From Cyclobacteriaceae bacterium (lineage in GTDB: Bacteria > Bacteroidota > Bacteroidia > Cytophagales > Cyclobacteriaceae): a DNA stretch of 64,000 nt. Below are positions 33,721-42,585 of the stretch, piece after piece. Below the pieces are notes generated by a model. That model saw only the letters and a program-made list of their open reading frames with translations, ran no database searches and had not been told where the DNA came from. Location of the stretch: assembly GCA_019638255.1 (NCBI GenBank), contig JAHBUD010000001.1:806001-870000 (forward strand), written 5' to 3'. The position numbers were made by a program, and so were the translations under genes. The first letter of the stretch is position 1. Each line of letters begins with the position of its first letter.

Positions 33721-36069
33721 ATGAGAAAATTACTAATTATAACCTTGTGCATATCGGTAAATGCAGTTGCACAAACCACACTGAAGGATGACTGGCAGCG
33801 AAAGCTGTCGTTGTTCTATAAAAATAAGCCTGCTGTAAAACTTCATCTTCTCTTTAACCAGCCAGCCTATGCTCCCGGTGATACAGCATATTTCAGGGCA
33901 ACATTTTTAATGGCAGCTGACCACACACCCATAAAAGGCAACCAGATTATTACACTGAATGTTATTGACAATTCTGGTATTGTACAGCTTTCGCAGGAAT
34001 TCCGCATGAATAATGGATGGTCTGGGAATCAGCTTTATGTCCCTTTGGATTTCAGACCCGGCAATTACCGGGTAGTTGCTTTTAATGACTGGATGCTAAA
34101 TTTTGACTCACCGCTTGTCTTTGAAGCTGACTTTACGATTTTAGGTCCGGAAAAAAACAGCAGCCAAAAAGTTTACAACCTACTAAGTGCGTTTCCTGAA
34201 GGCGGCAAGTTGGTGGCAGGTTTGAGAAGCAAGATTGTAGTGACTGCGCCTCCGCTCACTGCTGTAAAAGTATCGAACAGCAGAGAAGCAACGCTGAATG
34301 AATTCATTACAGATGAAAGGGGGTATGGATACTTTTATCTTCAGCCTGAAATTAATGAGACCTATACCGTGTCCACTAGGGATAGTAAAGTTGCTATTCA
34401 GTCAGTGGATGAAGGTGTAGTTTTGATGTTTAGCCCTTCCATTACAATGCAAGCTCAGCATCGACTAGTATTACAAGGTGCAGGGGAAACTTTACGAAGA
34501 AAAGAACTGGTAATCGTAATTACTCAGCATGATAAAATTTATTATTCGGCACTCTTCAAATTTAATGAAAGGGAGTTTGTTGCAGTAAATATTAACCCGG
34601 CTGTCTTGCCAGAAGGAGTTTGCTTTCTGTCCGTGAATACAACGGAAGGCGAAGTGCTGGCTTCCCGGTTGTTTAATAACGCTATGCGTACTTCGGTACA
34701 ACCGGTTTTGTATTTACCCAAAAAGGATTTCAATGTTCGTGAAGAAGTTGTGGTCGATCTTACGGTTACAGATGCTGATCAGAAACCAGTACTGGCGCGA
34801 ATTTCTGCTTCTGTGTTTCGTTCTGATTTATTTTCCGATCCATCTGGATTCACATCAATCACTGAACAATTAATGTTGAAAAGCAACAGTTGTTGTAACC
34901 ATAGCATAAATACCAGCCAATTAGCCACAACATCTACATTGGATACACACCTCATAACTCAAAAGTGGCCATGGTACACCTGGACAGAGGTGCTCAGGCA
35001 ACCGATAAAATCCTTTTATGATTTTAGGGATTATCAGTCTTTATCAGGAAGACTGGTCGATAAGCAAACAGGAGAACCTTTAAAAATTTCTGCTGGTATT
35101 ACATTTTACTTTTCAGGAGTGGGCAAGATATTCAGGACTTTAACGAATGATAGCGGTGAGTTTGATGCACATTTCTTGTTTGATTATTATGGCAATGAAA
35201 GTGTTTATTATTTTATTGATTTTGAGAGAGATTTCAGGAAAATTGAAAGTGCGAGAATCGAAATTGTACCGGCAAGTCTGAGGCATGCAAGCCGGACTTC
35301 TTCAAGTGCTGATGATATAAGTAGGTATGGAGCGTACAGTAAACGCAGAAATGAGTTTGTACAGATTTATAAGTTCTTTGATGACCAACAAAAACTCTTA
35401 ACAAAGGAAGCACAAAACCCAAATCGGGTTATGGAGCAGTTTATTGGTCGGGCAGACACTGAAACTGTTCTGGACGATTATACACTGTTTCCAACAATGA
35501 AGGAAACACTGACTGAGGTTGTGCCTTTTTTACGAAACATTAAAATGAAGGGTAAAGAGGCCGTGAACCTTTACTTGCCGGAGAATCCACAGCAAATAAG
35601 TGCTCCACCAATGTTTATGATTGATGGCGTAATAACGGATAGCTACGAGTATTTTTTGTCCCTAAATCCAGCTGATGTTTACAAAATCAAACTCGTGCAG
35701 TCGGTTCAGAAGCTGAATAAACTAGGGGTATTGGGTTTGAACGGCTTTGTGTTGGTTGAAACTAAAATTCAACATAATAGTAAAAAGCTCCTTGTCGACA
35801 ATACCTATCTTGCAGTTAACGGTTTAACCAAGGCATTGGAATTTCCTGCTCAACTAGCTGCATGGCAGCGTAACAATGAGCGATCACCCAGACCGAAACC
35901 TACGTTGTTATGGAAGCCAACAGAGTTGCTGGATGCAAATGGTAAGGTGTCTTTTAGGTTTAGCACAGCTGATGATACCGGGCAGTATATCATTCGGATT
36001 GAAGGACTTACCGCTGATGGTATTCCTTTTGTTATTGAAGAAAATTTTAAGGTTACGTTTAGTAACTGA
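33721..36069 (+). CDS. Exported MG2-like protein with TonB-plug-like C-terminal segment
   Basis: Exported protein of 782 residues (signal peptide 1-17, ending NAVAQ). Residues about 38-140 resemble a macroglobulin MG2 domain (VKLHLLFNQPAYAPGDTAYF, then VPLDFRPGNYRVVAFNDWM). Middle part: several beta domains, including a carboxypeptidase-regulatory-like stretch near residue 450 (SGRLVDKQTGEPLKI). Residues about 600-685 (PPMFMIDGVITDSYEYFLSLNPADVYKIKLVQ...) closely resemble the plug of a TonB-dependent receptor, but no barrel follows. It sits 6 bp after the DUF4249 gene and is the third gene of the receptor operon. The function is unknown; a periplasmic or surface scaffold that docks with the receptor is an inference. 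It overlaps the next convergent gene by 11 bp. Confidence 0.82.
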   Translation: MRKLLIITLCISVNAVAQTTLKDDWQRKLSLFYKNKPAVKLHLLFNQPAYAPGDTAYFRATFLMAADHTPIKGNQIITLNVIDNSGIVQLSQEFRMNNGWSGNQLYVPLDFRPGNYRVVAFNDWMLNFDSPLVFEADFTILGPEKNSSQKVYNLLSAFPEGGKLVAGLRSKIVVTAPPLTAVKVSNSREATLNEFITDERGYGYFYLQPEINETYTVSTRDSKVAIQSVDEGVVLMFSPSITMQAQHRLVLQGAGETLRRKELVIVITQHDKIYYSALFKFNEREFVAVNINPAVLPEGVCFLSVNTTEGEVLASRLFNNAMRTSVQPVLYLPKKDFNVREEVVVDLTVTDADQKPVLARISASVFRSDLFSDPSGFTSITEQLMLKSNSCCNHSINTSQLATTSTLDTHLITQKWPWYTWTEVLRQPIKSFYDFRDYQSLSGRLVDKQTGEPLKISAGITFYFSGVGKIFRTLTNDSGEFDAHFLFDYYGNESVYYFIDFERDFRKIESARIEIVPASLRHASRTSSSADDISRYGAYSKRRNEFVQIYKFFDDQQKLLTKEAQNPNRVMEQFIGRADTETVLDDYTLFPTMKETLTEVVPFLRNIKMKGKEAVNLYLPENPQQISAPPMFMIDGVITDSYEYFLSLNPADVYKIKLVQSVQKLNKLGVLGLNGFVLVETKIQHNSKKLLVDNTYLAVNGLTKALEFPAQLAAWQRNNERSPRPKPTLLWKPTELLDANGKVSFRFSTADDTGQYIIRIEGLTADGIPFVIEENFKVTFSN

Positions 36070-36640
36070 TTTGAAAGGTGTAGTATTTTATTGGTGTAAT
36101 ACAGTTAGTCAGCGTCACATCAAACCGATCACTTGGCACGTAAGAAATAGGATCGAAAAGGGATAATCCAATTCTTCTTACCTCAGTTTTGCAACCACTA
36201 AGAAACCTGTCGTAGTAACCTTTTCCATACCCTACCCTATTCCCTTCCTTATCAAATGCAAGTAGGGGCACTAATACCATATCTATTTTTTCTGATGGCG
36301 TGGGTACTCCTTGATGCGGTTCAAGTATACCCCAGTTGTTTTCCTTAAGTTGGTGCAACCCCTCAAAAAAGAAATTTTCAAGCTGATTGGAATCTGGGTT
36401 TACTTTTGGAATGCTTAAGCGTATGTGTGGAAACTCCCTGCGAATACGATCGATAATCAGCCAGGTATCAGGTTCACGCTTTTCAATAACTGGAAGAAAT
36501 GTGTGAACCACTTTGATGAAAGAGAGATCAATAGAGGAAAAGAACATGTCTGTCAAGCGCTGGTTCAATACCAGGTACTCAGCTTCACTGAGCTCTTTTC
36601 GCTTTTGCAGATAAAGTTTGCGTAGCTCCTGTTTGGTCAT
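36059..36640 (-). CDS. 5-formyltetrahydrofolate cyclo-ligase
   Basis: ATP-dependent enzyme that converts 5-formyl-THF to 5,10-methenyl-THF (FAU1/YgfA family). The 193 residues begin with the usual basic helix MTKQELRKLYLQKRKELS. The conserved nucleotide and substrate motifs follow: LVPLLAFDKEGNRVGYGKGYYDRFL (family signature) and WGILEP. The length is normal. It overlaps the upstream bshC gene by 4 bp, so the two are probably translated together. Confidence 0.95.
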   Translation of the reverse strand: MTKQELRKLYLQKRKELSEAEYLVLNQRLTDMFFSSIDLSFIKVVHTFLPVIEKREPDTWLIIDRIRREFPHIRLSIPKVNPDSNQLENFFFEGLHQLKENNWGILEPHQGVPTPSEKIDMVLVPLLAFDKEGNRVGYGKGYYDRFLSGCKTEVRRIGLSLFDPISYVPSDRFDVTLTNCITPIKYYTFQISY

Positions 36641-38202
36641 GCGTACCGCAGAATGGAAAACCGGAAATCGAAAGGGTCAATAGAACGAATAAGTTTTTGA
36701 ATAAACTCTGGATCGGTTTGTGCGAAATTCAAATAATTATCTGTTCGCTCTTGTAAACTTCCATTCGGAAATAAAGCATCTTTCACCGATTCAACCTGGC
36801 GCAACAGATTGTCATGTTTTCGCTTCTCGGCACGTAAAACTTTATGTTCAATTTTTTCCAATCCTTTGAGCACACGTTGTTGTTCAGCGCCAACCAATGG
36901 TCCCAGCGTTATATCAATTTTCGATACATTTTCTTTGATCTTCATAAAATAATCTTCAATGGCTTTCTTTTCACCATTCAAGGTTAGGTCAGCAGTAGAT
37001 GTTTTAAGCACCACCTGATTAAACAGCTTGTCTTTTGGAAGAAAGAGTTCTTCTGTATTTAGTTTTGCTTTATCGAATTTTCTGGCTAACGGGGCATCCA
37101 TTACCAAAGCAAAGTTCCTCGGCATGAGCACAGGAAAGGGAGTTTTGTGAGAATCGAAAATACCTTTGAGTTGGAGCCAGTAAACAAGTTCGGCAGGACC
37201 ACCCACATAGGCGAGGTTGGGTAAAATCATTTCCTGGTAGAGTGGGCGTAACACCACATTCGGACTGAATTTTTCGGGCGATTTCTGAACCAACTCCCGT
37301 AGCCCGGATTCAGTAAATGAAATATCGGAATCAACAACAGTAAATTTATTTCCAGTCTTTTCAATCCGGCTTCTTAAACCATCCTCCAAGTAAAACAGGT
37401 TTATCTCGCGACAATGAATTTGTGTTTTATATCCAATTGCTGCTAATGCCTTGTCTGTTTGATCAACCAGAGGTTTGTTAAGTTGCCCGAAAAGATCGCC
37501 CTCAATGGCGGGAATGAATAATTTCTTCAGTGCGTGATCATCTCCATCAACAACAACCAGACCCTCGTTTCCAAATAGGGCATTTACATAATGCCGAACT
37601 GCACCGCTTAATTTTTTGCGTTTGGTATAGGCTTCTTTAAAGATGGTTATGTCACCCGGAACCTCAGCCAGAAGGTTTTTAAAATCATTGGTGTGAAATC
37701 TTCCTACAGCGCCTTGTTGATTAGTTTCCCAAACATGTTTCTTTCCGTACAACCGGAAACTTTTAATCTCCTCGTAATCATGATCCTCAGAGGCCATCCA
37801 GTATACGGGTACAAAGTCGTAATGCGGATAAGTTTCCTTTAATTTTCTACACGTGTTGATGACCGTAACAATCTTGTAAATAAAGTATAACGGGCCGGTA
37901 AAAATATTTAATTGATGTCCGGTGGTTACTGTAAAAGTGTTTTTGTGTTTTAGTTTTTGCAGGTTAGATTTCACCTGTTCAGATACATCAAAATCTTTGT
38001 ATTGTTGTTCGAGGGATTCAACTAATATACTGCGATTTGATTCTGGAAATGAAGTTGCTTTATCGCTTAGTTGGTTATGGAGATTTTTAGTTGTTGGAAA
38101 TCGATTGTAAAAGGATTGAAGCGATTCTTTTTGGTGGATATAATCCAGAAAAAACGGAGCAAACGCGCGGGTAGCCTCAAAGGATATTTTCTGGATTTGC
38201 AT
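36637..38202 (-). CDS. bshC: Bacillithiol biosynthesis cysteine-adding enzyme
   Basis: Last step of bacillithiol synthesis: adds cysteine to glucosaminyl-malate. The 521-residue protein matches BshC through the N-terminal FFLDYIHQKESLQSFYNRFPT, the conserved TGHQLNIFTGPLYFIYKIVTVI, and YWMASEDHDYEEIKSFRLYGK. The downstream LAYVGGPAELVYWLQLKGIF and C-terminal coiled-coil region (LKGLEKIEHKVLRAEKRKHDNLLRQ) follow the family order. A thiol role agrees with brxC at 14 kb. bshA and bshB are not in the window. Confidence 0.96.
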   Translation of the reverse strand: MQIQKISFEATRAFAPFFLDYIHQKESLQSFYNRFPTTKNLHNQLSDKATSFPESNRSILVESLEQQYKDFDVSEQVKSNLQKLKHKNTFTVTTGHQLNIFTGPLYFIYKIVTVINTCRKLKETYPHYDFVPVYWMASEDHDYEEIKSFRLYGKKHVWETNQQGAVGRFHTNDFKNLLAEVPGDITIFKEAYTKRKKLSGAVRHYVNALFGNEGLVVVDGDDHALKKLFIPAIEGDLFGQLNKPLVDQTDKALAAIGYKTQIHCREINLFYLEDGLRSRIEKTGNKFTVVDSDISFTESGLRELVQKSPEKFSPNVVLRPLYQEMILPNLAYVGGPAELVYWLQLKGIFDSHKTPFPVLMPRNFALVMDAPLARKFDKAKLNTEELFLPKDKLFNQVVLKTSTADLTLNGEKKAIEDYFMKIKENVSKIDITLGPLVGAEQQRVLKGLEKIEHKVLRAEKRKHDNLLRQVESVKDALFPNGSLQERTDNYLNFAQTDPEFIQKLIRSIDPFDFRFSILRYA

Positions 38203-38286
38203 AGTCTAACAACAACAAGCCGTGAGTAAAAACATATTGGCAATAACGTTTTTTTTGTATTTCTGTTCCACAGAATTTACATGAGG

Positions 38287-39597
38287 TTACTGAACCTCTC
38301 CGTATAGGTCAAATTCTGTTGCTGAAGTAATGGTTATGTTGGCAAAATCGCCAATTCTTAGGTATTCTTTGCTGGCACTGATAACCACCTCATTGTCTAC
38401 TTCGGGTGAATCATGCTCTGTTCGGCCAATAAACTCACCGCCTTCTTTGCGATCAATCAGCACCTTAAATGTTTTACCAACCTTCTCCTGATTGAGTTCA
38501 AGTGAAATGCTTTGTTGCAATTCCATGATTTCATCTGCGCGTTGCTGCTTAACCTCAGCAGGGACATCATCATTCATGGAGTAAGCGTGTGTATTTTCTT
38601 CGTGTGAATAGGTGAATACGCCCAGCCTGTCGAATCGTGATTTTTCCACAAAGCTATGCATCTCCTCAAAGTCTGCTTCCGTTTCGCCAGGATGCCCGGC
38701 TATCAGTGTAGTGCGAATGGCAATTCCGGGAACTTTAGTACGAATAGTTTGGAGAAGTTCTTCTGTTTTTTCCCGTGTCGTTCCCCTTCGCATCAACTGC
38801 AATATACGGCTGGAGCCATGTTGCAAAGGAATATCCAGGTACTTGCATATGTTGTCTCGTTCAGCCATAACATCCAGCGCATCTAACGGAAACCCGGTAG
38901 GGAATGCATAGTGCAAACGAACCCATTCAATGCCATCTACATCAGAGAGATGTTTCAGCAGGTCGGCCAGGTTTCTCTTTTTATATAGATCAAGACCATA
39001 ATAAGTTGAGTCCTGAGCAATTAATAAAAGTTCTTTCGTTCCGTTTTTTGCGAGATTTTTTGCTTCAAGAACGAGTTCTTCGATAGGCCGTGAAATATGG
39101 TTGCCACGCATGAGTGGAATAGCACAGAACGAACAGGGCCTGTCGCAACCCTCTGATATCTTCATGTAGGCATAGTGACTTGGATTCGTTAGAATCCGCT
39201 CTCCCACCAACTCCTGCTTGTAATCAGCTCTGAATTGTTTGAGTAGGCGTGAAAGGTCGCGTGTTCCGAACCAGGCATCAACATCGGGAATCTCTTTCTC
39301 CAGGTCTGTTTTGTACCGTTCCGATAAGCAACCTGTAACGTAAACTTTATCAACAATGCCTTCTTCTTTGGCATCGACATAACGCAAAATGGTGTCGATG
39401 GATTCTTGCTTGGCATTGTCTATAAAACCACATGTGTTGATTACTACTACGCTGGCATCATCAGCTTTTGATTCATGAACAGCATCAATGCCATTGCCCC
39501 GAAGCTGGGTCAACAATACTTCTGAGTCTACCACGTTTTTCGAACACCCCAGTGTTACGATATTAACCTTGGTCTTTCTGTTTCCTTTTGTTTTCAC
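38287..39597 (-). CDS. rimO: Ribosomal protein S12 methylthiotransferase
   Basis: Radical-SAM enzyme that adds a methylthio group to an aspartate of ribosomal protein S12. The N-terminal UPF0004 domain has its three cluster cysteines C18 (TLGCSKN), C56 (INTCGF) and C90 (VTGCLSERY). The radical-SAM triad is C151-x3-C155-x2-C158 (CDRPCSFCAIPLMRG). The C-terminal TRAM domain (about 370-436) closes the protein. TLGCSKN and DSEVL are typical of RimO rather than MiaB. All cluster ligands are present. Confidence 0.96.
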   Translation of the reverse strand: MKTKGNRKTKVNIVTLGCSKNVVDSEVLLTQLRGNGIDAVHESKADDASVVVINTCGFIDNAKQESIDTILRYVDAKEEGIVDKVYVTGCLSERYKTDLEKEIPDVDAWFGTRDLSRLLKQFRADYKQELVGERILTNPSHYAYMKISEGCDRPCSFCAIPLMRGNHISRPIEELVLEAKNLAKNGTKELLLIAQDSTYYGLDLYKKRNLADLLKHLSDVDGIEWVRLHYAFPTGFPLDALDVMAERDNICKYLDIPLQHGSSRILQLMRRGTTREKTEELLQTIRTKVPGIAIRTTLIAGHPGETEADFEEMHSFVEKSRFDRLGVFTYSHEENTHAYSMNDDVPAEVKQQRADEIMELQQSISLELNQEKVGKTFKVLIDRKEGGEFIGRTEHDSPEVDNEVVISASKEYLRIGDFANITITSATEFDLYGEVQ

Positions 39598-39647
39598 GTA
39601 TGACGGCTAAGAATCTGCAAAAGTACTAAAAATAAGCTGGCACAGCG

Positions 39648-39677
39648 TTTGGGCTTGTTCATCAAAAACTATCTTTA
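39648..39677 (+). promoter_or_regulatory. Candidate Bacteroidota -33/-7 promoter
   Basis: TTTG (39648-39651) and TATCTTTA (39670-39677) are separated by 18 bp, close to the TTTG / TAnnTTTG pattern with one mismatch in the -7 box. The GTG start of the DUF6452-like gene lies only 5 bp after the -7 box, so the transcript would have almost no leader. Confidence 0.35.
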
Positions 39678-39682
39678 CAGCT

Positions 39683-40135
39683 GTGAAAAACGCATTTTGG
39701 CTTTTCCTTCTACCACTATACTCCTGCCTCGATCAACCTGACTGTGTGCGCACTTCGGATACCGCACTGGTTATTGAATTCCGGAAATTTTTAACTGGGG
39801 AGAAGGACACGGTAGTATTGTTTCAGGTAATTGCTGAAGGAGCCGATAGCGTTTTTTATGCTCCCGGAAATGAGCCGGATACACTAAGGGGTGTTGCAGC
39901 GTTACTTTCTGTTAACCCATTTCAAAGCGAAACGAGTTATACATTTTATTTTCCCGGAATTGAACGAACCCTGAAGGTTGGTTATACAAGAGAAGCACGC
40001 TTAATATCGGAGGATTGTGGAAGTGAAATTTTTTATTCGGCATTGCAGGTTCTGGAAACGGAATTCGATTCTGTGCGGATAGTTAACACAGAGCTAACTA
40101 AAAATCGATTGGTTAACATTGAGATATACAGGTAA
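39683..40135 (+). CDS. DUF6452-like lipoprotein
   Basis: Lipoprotein of 150 residues with a very short signal peptide and lipobox cysteine at residue 15 (LPLYSCLDQPDC); GTG start. The mature part has paired cysteines and a beta-rich layout (ALVIEFRKF, YTFYFPGIERTLKVGY, SEDCGSEIFYSAL). The size, the C-x-x-x-x-C near the N-terminus and the partner gene match the bacteroidete DUF6452 family, whose function is unknown. It overlaps the next gene by 17 bp. Confidence 0.7.
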   Translation: MKNAFWLFLLPLYSCLDQPDCVRTSDTALVIEFRKFLTGEKDTVVLFQVIAEGADSVFYAPGNEPDTLRGVAALLSVNPFQSETSYTFYFPGIERTLKVGYTREARLISEDCGSEIFYSALQVLETEFDSVRIVNTELTKNRLVNIEIYR

Positions 40136-40778
40136 CATACTGCTATTCTTTATTGTGTTTACAGCGGGCGCTCAGCAAGCTGATTCACTCAAAAAGAGCT
40201 ACCGACCTACGGGAGTGCGCGCTGGTGTTGATCTGGTAAGCCTTATTCTCACACCAATTAGCGATAATTTTAGTGGCTGGGAAGGAAGCGTAGATGTTGA
40301 TTTTTACCGGTATTTTCTGGTGCTAGAAGCTGGTTCCTGGTCGCGCGACATCGTTACAGAAACGAATATTTATTCCAATACCGGCAACTTCTGGCGTGCG
40401 GGTGTTGACGTAAACTTTTTAAAGAATGATCCGGAGAAGAATATGTTCTTCTTAGGGTTTCGATACGGATCGGGTACTTTCAATGAACAGTTGACCATTA
40501 TTGTTGATGATCCCGTGTTTGGTATCGGATCAAACACATTTGCCCATCAGAATGTAAATGCCTCATGGGCTGAATTAACTACTGGCTTACGGGTTAAAAT
40601 GTGGAGATTCCTGTGGATGGGTTACACGATTCGCTATAAGTTCGCATTAAATACCAACGCGCCTTCCGGACTATTTCCCTATGATGTTCCGGGCTACGGT
40701 CAAACTTTTAAGAACACAACCTGGGGTTTTTCCTATTACGTGATGGTACGTTTGCCGTTTGAAGGAAAATGGAAATAG
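40119..40778 (+). CDS. DUF6048-like outer-membrane beta-barrel protein
   Basis: Predicted exported barrel-type protein of 219 residues starting at TTG 40119. The reading begins inside the upstream gene, because no ATG would preserve the signal peptide GNILLFFIVFTAGAQQ. Features are RPTGVRAGVDLVSLI near the start, many aromatic strands (FFLGFRYGSGTF, WMGYTIRYKFAL) and the end SYYVMVRLPF. These and the upstream DUF6452-like lipoprotein match the DUF6048 partner arrangement. The function is unknown; a lipoprotein/barrel pair is inferred. Confidence 0.72.
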   Translation: MRYTGNILLFFIVFTAGAQQADSLKKSYRPTGVRAGVDLVSLILTPISDNFSGWEGSVDVDFYRYFLVLEAGSWSRDIVTETNIYSNTGNFWRAGVDVNFLKNDPEKNMFFLGFRYGSGTFNEQLTIIVDDPVFGIGSNTFAHQNVNASWAELTTGLRVKMWRFLWMGYTIRYKFALNTNAPSGLFPYDVPGYGQTFKNTTWGFSYYVMVRLPFEGKWK

Positions 40779-40796
40779 AACGTTTTGGTTGATTCG

Positions 40797-41768
40797 CTAA
40801 CCTTTTCTAAAAAGTGAATCAACAAACTCCGCATTGTTGAACACCTGCAGGTCTTCAACTTTTTCACCGATTCCAATGTACTTCACCGGAATCTTAAATT
40901 CATCGGATATTCCAATCACTACTCCACCCTTGGCCGTGCCATCAAGTTTTGTAATGGCCAGCGCAGTAACATCGGTGGCTTTGGTGAATTCGCGAGCCTG
41001 AATTACTGCATTTTGCCCGGTGCTTCCGTCCAGCACAAGCAAAACCTCATGTGGAGCATCCGGTATAACTTTTTGCATTACCCTTTTGATCTTCGATAAC
41101 TCATTCATCAGGTTTACTTTGGTGTGTAAGCGCCCTGCAGTATCGATGATGATAATATCTGCGCTACGATCCACACCTTCCTGAACAGCTTCAAAGGCTA
41201 CTGCTGAAGGATCGGTGTTCATACCCTTGCTGATCACGGGCACACCCACACGTTCGCCCCAACGCTTCAATTGATCAACGGCTGCAGCCCGAAAGGTATC
41301 GGCAGCACCAAGCACAACGGATTTTCCGTATACTTTAAATTGAGCTGAAAGTTTACCAATGGTTGTGGTTTTTCCAACGCCATTTACGCCAACCACCATA
41401 ATGACATAAGGCTTCTTTCCTTCCGGTATCTCGAACACTGATAAGTTGCCTACCTGATTTTCGGACAACAGCGAAGCGATCTCTTCTTTTAAGATTTTAT
41501 CAAGCTCGTTGGTGCTTAAATATTTATCACGGGCAACGCGCTGTTGAATACGGTCAATGATTTTCAGCGTGGTATCAACCCCCACATCCGATGAAACCAG
41601 AATTTCTTCCAGGTTATCCAACACGTCATCATCAATGGTTGATTTCCCAACGAGGGCTTTACCCAACCGGGTAAAAATATTGCTGGAAGTTTTTTCAAGA
41701 CCCTTGTTGAGTGATTCCTTACCAGCTTGCTGGTTTTCTTTAGAGAAGAGTCCGCCTAAAAATGCCAT
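40797..41768 (-). CDS. ftsY: Signal recognition particle receptor FtsY
   Basis: SRP receptor GTPase that docks ribosome-nascent chains at the inner membrane. The 323-residue NG-domain form lacks the long acidic A domain of E. coli FtsY. The N domain covers residues 15-100. The G domain shows the P-loop GVNGVGKTT (127-135), DTFRAAAVDQL, DTAGR and TKLDGTAKGG. The amphipathic N-terminal membrane helix (MAFLGGLFSK) is present. It lies downstream of the L28-L33-DUF4295 operon but is separated from it by a terminator, so it probably also has its own promoter. Confidence 0.97.
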   Translation of the reverse strand: MAFLGGLFSKENQQAGKESLNKGLEKTSSNIFTRLGKALVGKSTIDDDVLDNLEEILVSSDVGVDTTLKIIDRIQQRVARDKYLSTNELDKILKEEIASLLSENQVGNLSVFEIPEGKKPYVIMVVGVNGVGKTTTIGKLSAQFKVYGKSVVLGAADTFRAAAVDQLKRWGERVGVPVISKGMNTDPSAVAFEAVQEGVDRSADIIIIDTAGRLHTKVNLMNELSKIKRVMQKVIPDAPHEVLLVLDGSTGQNAVIQAREFTKATDVTALAITKLDGTAKGGVVIGISDEFKIPVKYIGIGEKVEDLQVFNNAEFVDSLFRKG

Positions 41769-41827
41769 GACACAACTTAGTAAAAATTCTTACCACTGCT
41801 GTGGTATGATTAACTTGAGGATATAAA

Positions 41828-41849
41828 AAAAGTCCCGTGTGGGACTTTT
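41828..41849 (-). terminator. Intrinsic terminator after the L28-L33-DUF4295 operon
   Basis: On the minus strand AAAAGTCCC pairs with GGGACTTTT around a 4-nt loop, and the 3' arm runs into TTTTTTTATAT. It lies 21 bp after the DUF4295 stop and before ftsY. Confidence 0.88.
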
Positions 41850-41870
41850 CATGCTGCGTTAAATAGCCAC

Positions 41871-42026
41871 TTATTTTTTGGCTAACACTTCTTTCACCAT
41901 TTCGGCAGGAACAATTTCCTCCTTAAAGGTGTAAGCACCGGTTTTTTCTGATTTTATGGCGCGGATTACTTTCGCGAAATTCTTTCCGTCACCTTTTTTC
42001 AATGTAGCAACAACCTTCTTTGCCAT
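41871..42026 (-). CDS. DUF4295 family small ribosome-operon protein (51 aa)
   Basis: Small basic protein, 51 residues, starting MAKKVVATLKKGDGKNF and ending EVLAKK. This is the DUF4295 family, which in Bacteroidota sits right after rpmB-rpmG as it does here (2 bp after the L33 stop). Its high Lys content and position suggest a ribosome-associated protein, but no function is established. Confidence 0.88.
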   Translation of the reverse strand: MAKKVVATLKKGDGKNFAKVIRAIKSEKTGAYTFKEEIVPAEMVKEVLAKK

Positions 42027-42028
42027 GA

Positions 42029-42211
42029 TTATTTAATTTCTTTGTGAACAGTAACTTTTTTGAGGATGGGGTTGTATTTCTTCAACTCCAAACGTTCGGT
42101 GGTGTTTTTGCGGTTTTTAGTGGTGATGTAGCGGCTCATACCGGGCATACCGGTAGCCTTGTGCTCTGTGCACTCTAAAATCACCTGAACCCTATTGCCT
42201 TTCTTTGCCAT
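42029..42211 (-). CDS. rpmG: 50S ribosomal protein L33
   Basis: Component of the large ribosomal subunit. The 60 residues [18 protein letters not shown]... match L33, with the conserved [21 protein letters not shown] block. The four-cysteine zinc ribbon of C+ L33 forms is reduced to one Cys (C14), so this is the zinc-free C- type. It lies 13 bp after rpmB. Confidence 0.97.
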   Translation of the reverse strand: MAKKGNRVQVILECTEHKATGMPGMSRYITTKNRKNTTERLELKKYNPILKKVTVHKEIK

Positions 42212-42224
42212 GATTCTTCAGTAT

Positions 42225-42464
42225 TTATTTAGCCAGATGGCCCTTTGCTTTAGCTTCCTTCAATACAGCTGAAATACCCAGCTTGTTAATGGTTTTAATA
42301 GCCTTGGTAGACACCTTTAAAGTAATCCATTTGCCTTCCTCAGGAACGAAAAAGCGCTTTTTTTGAAGATTCGGATAGAACCTGCGCTTAGTTTTATTGT
42401 TCGCGTGGGAAACGTTATTGCCAACCTGAGGCCTTTTTCCAGTGATTTCACAAACTCGTGCCAT
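42225..42464 (-). CDS. rpmB: 50S ribosomal protein L28
   Basis: Component of the large ribosomal subunit. The 79 residues begin [29 protein letters not shown], the classic L28 start, and include [18 protein letters not shown]. First gene of a three-gene minus-strand operon (rpmB-rpmG-DUF4295). Confidence 0.98.
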   Translation of the reverse strand: MARVCEITGKRPQVGNNVSHANNKTKRRFYPNLQKKRFFVPEEGKWITLKVSTKAIKTINKLGISAVLKEAKAKGHLAK

Positions 42465-42496
42465 ACTTCAGTATTTTACCCCTCAAAAAGGGACTG

Positions 42497-42528
42497 CAAA
42501 TATCGGGAAAACCACCCCAATTATCCAA
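42497..42528 (-). promoter_or_regulatory. Candidate promoter of the rpmB operon
   Basis: On the minus strand TTG (42528-42526) is followed after 21 bp by GATATTTG (42504-42497), one mismatch from the TAnnTTTG -7 consensus of Bacteroidota. The rpmB ATG is 32 bp downstream. Confidence 0.35.
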
Positions 42529-42585
42529 GTCCATTCCGAAATTCACTAAAACAAAGCAAGCGCCTTGAAAATCAACCGTTTAGGC

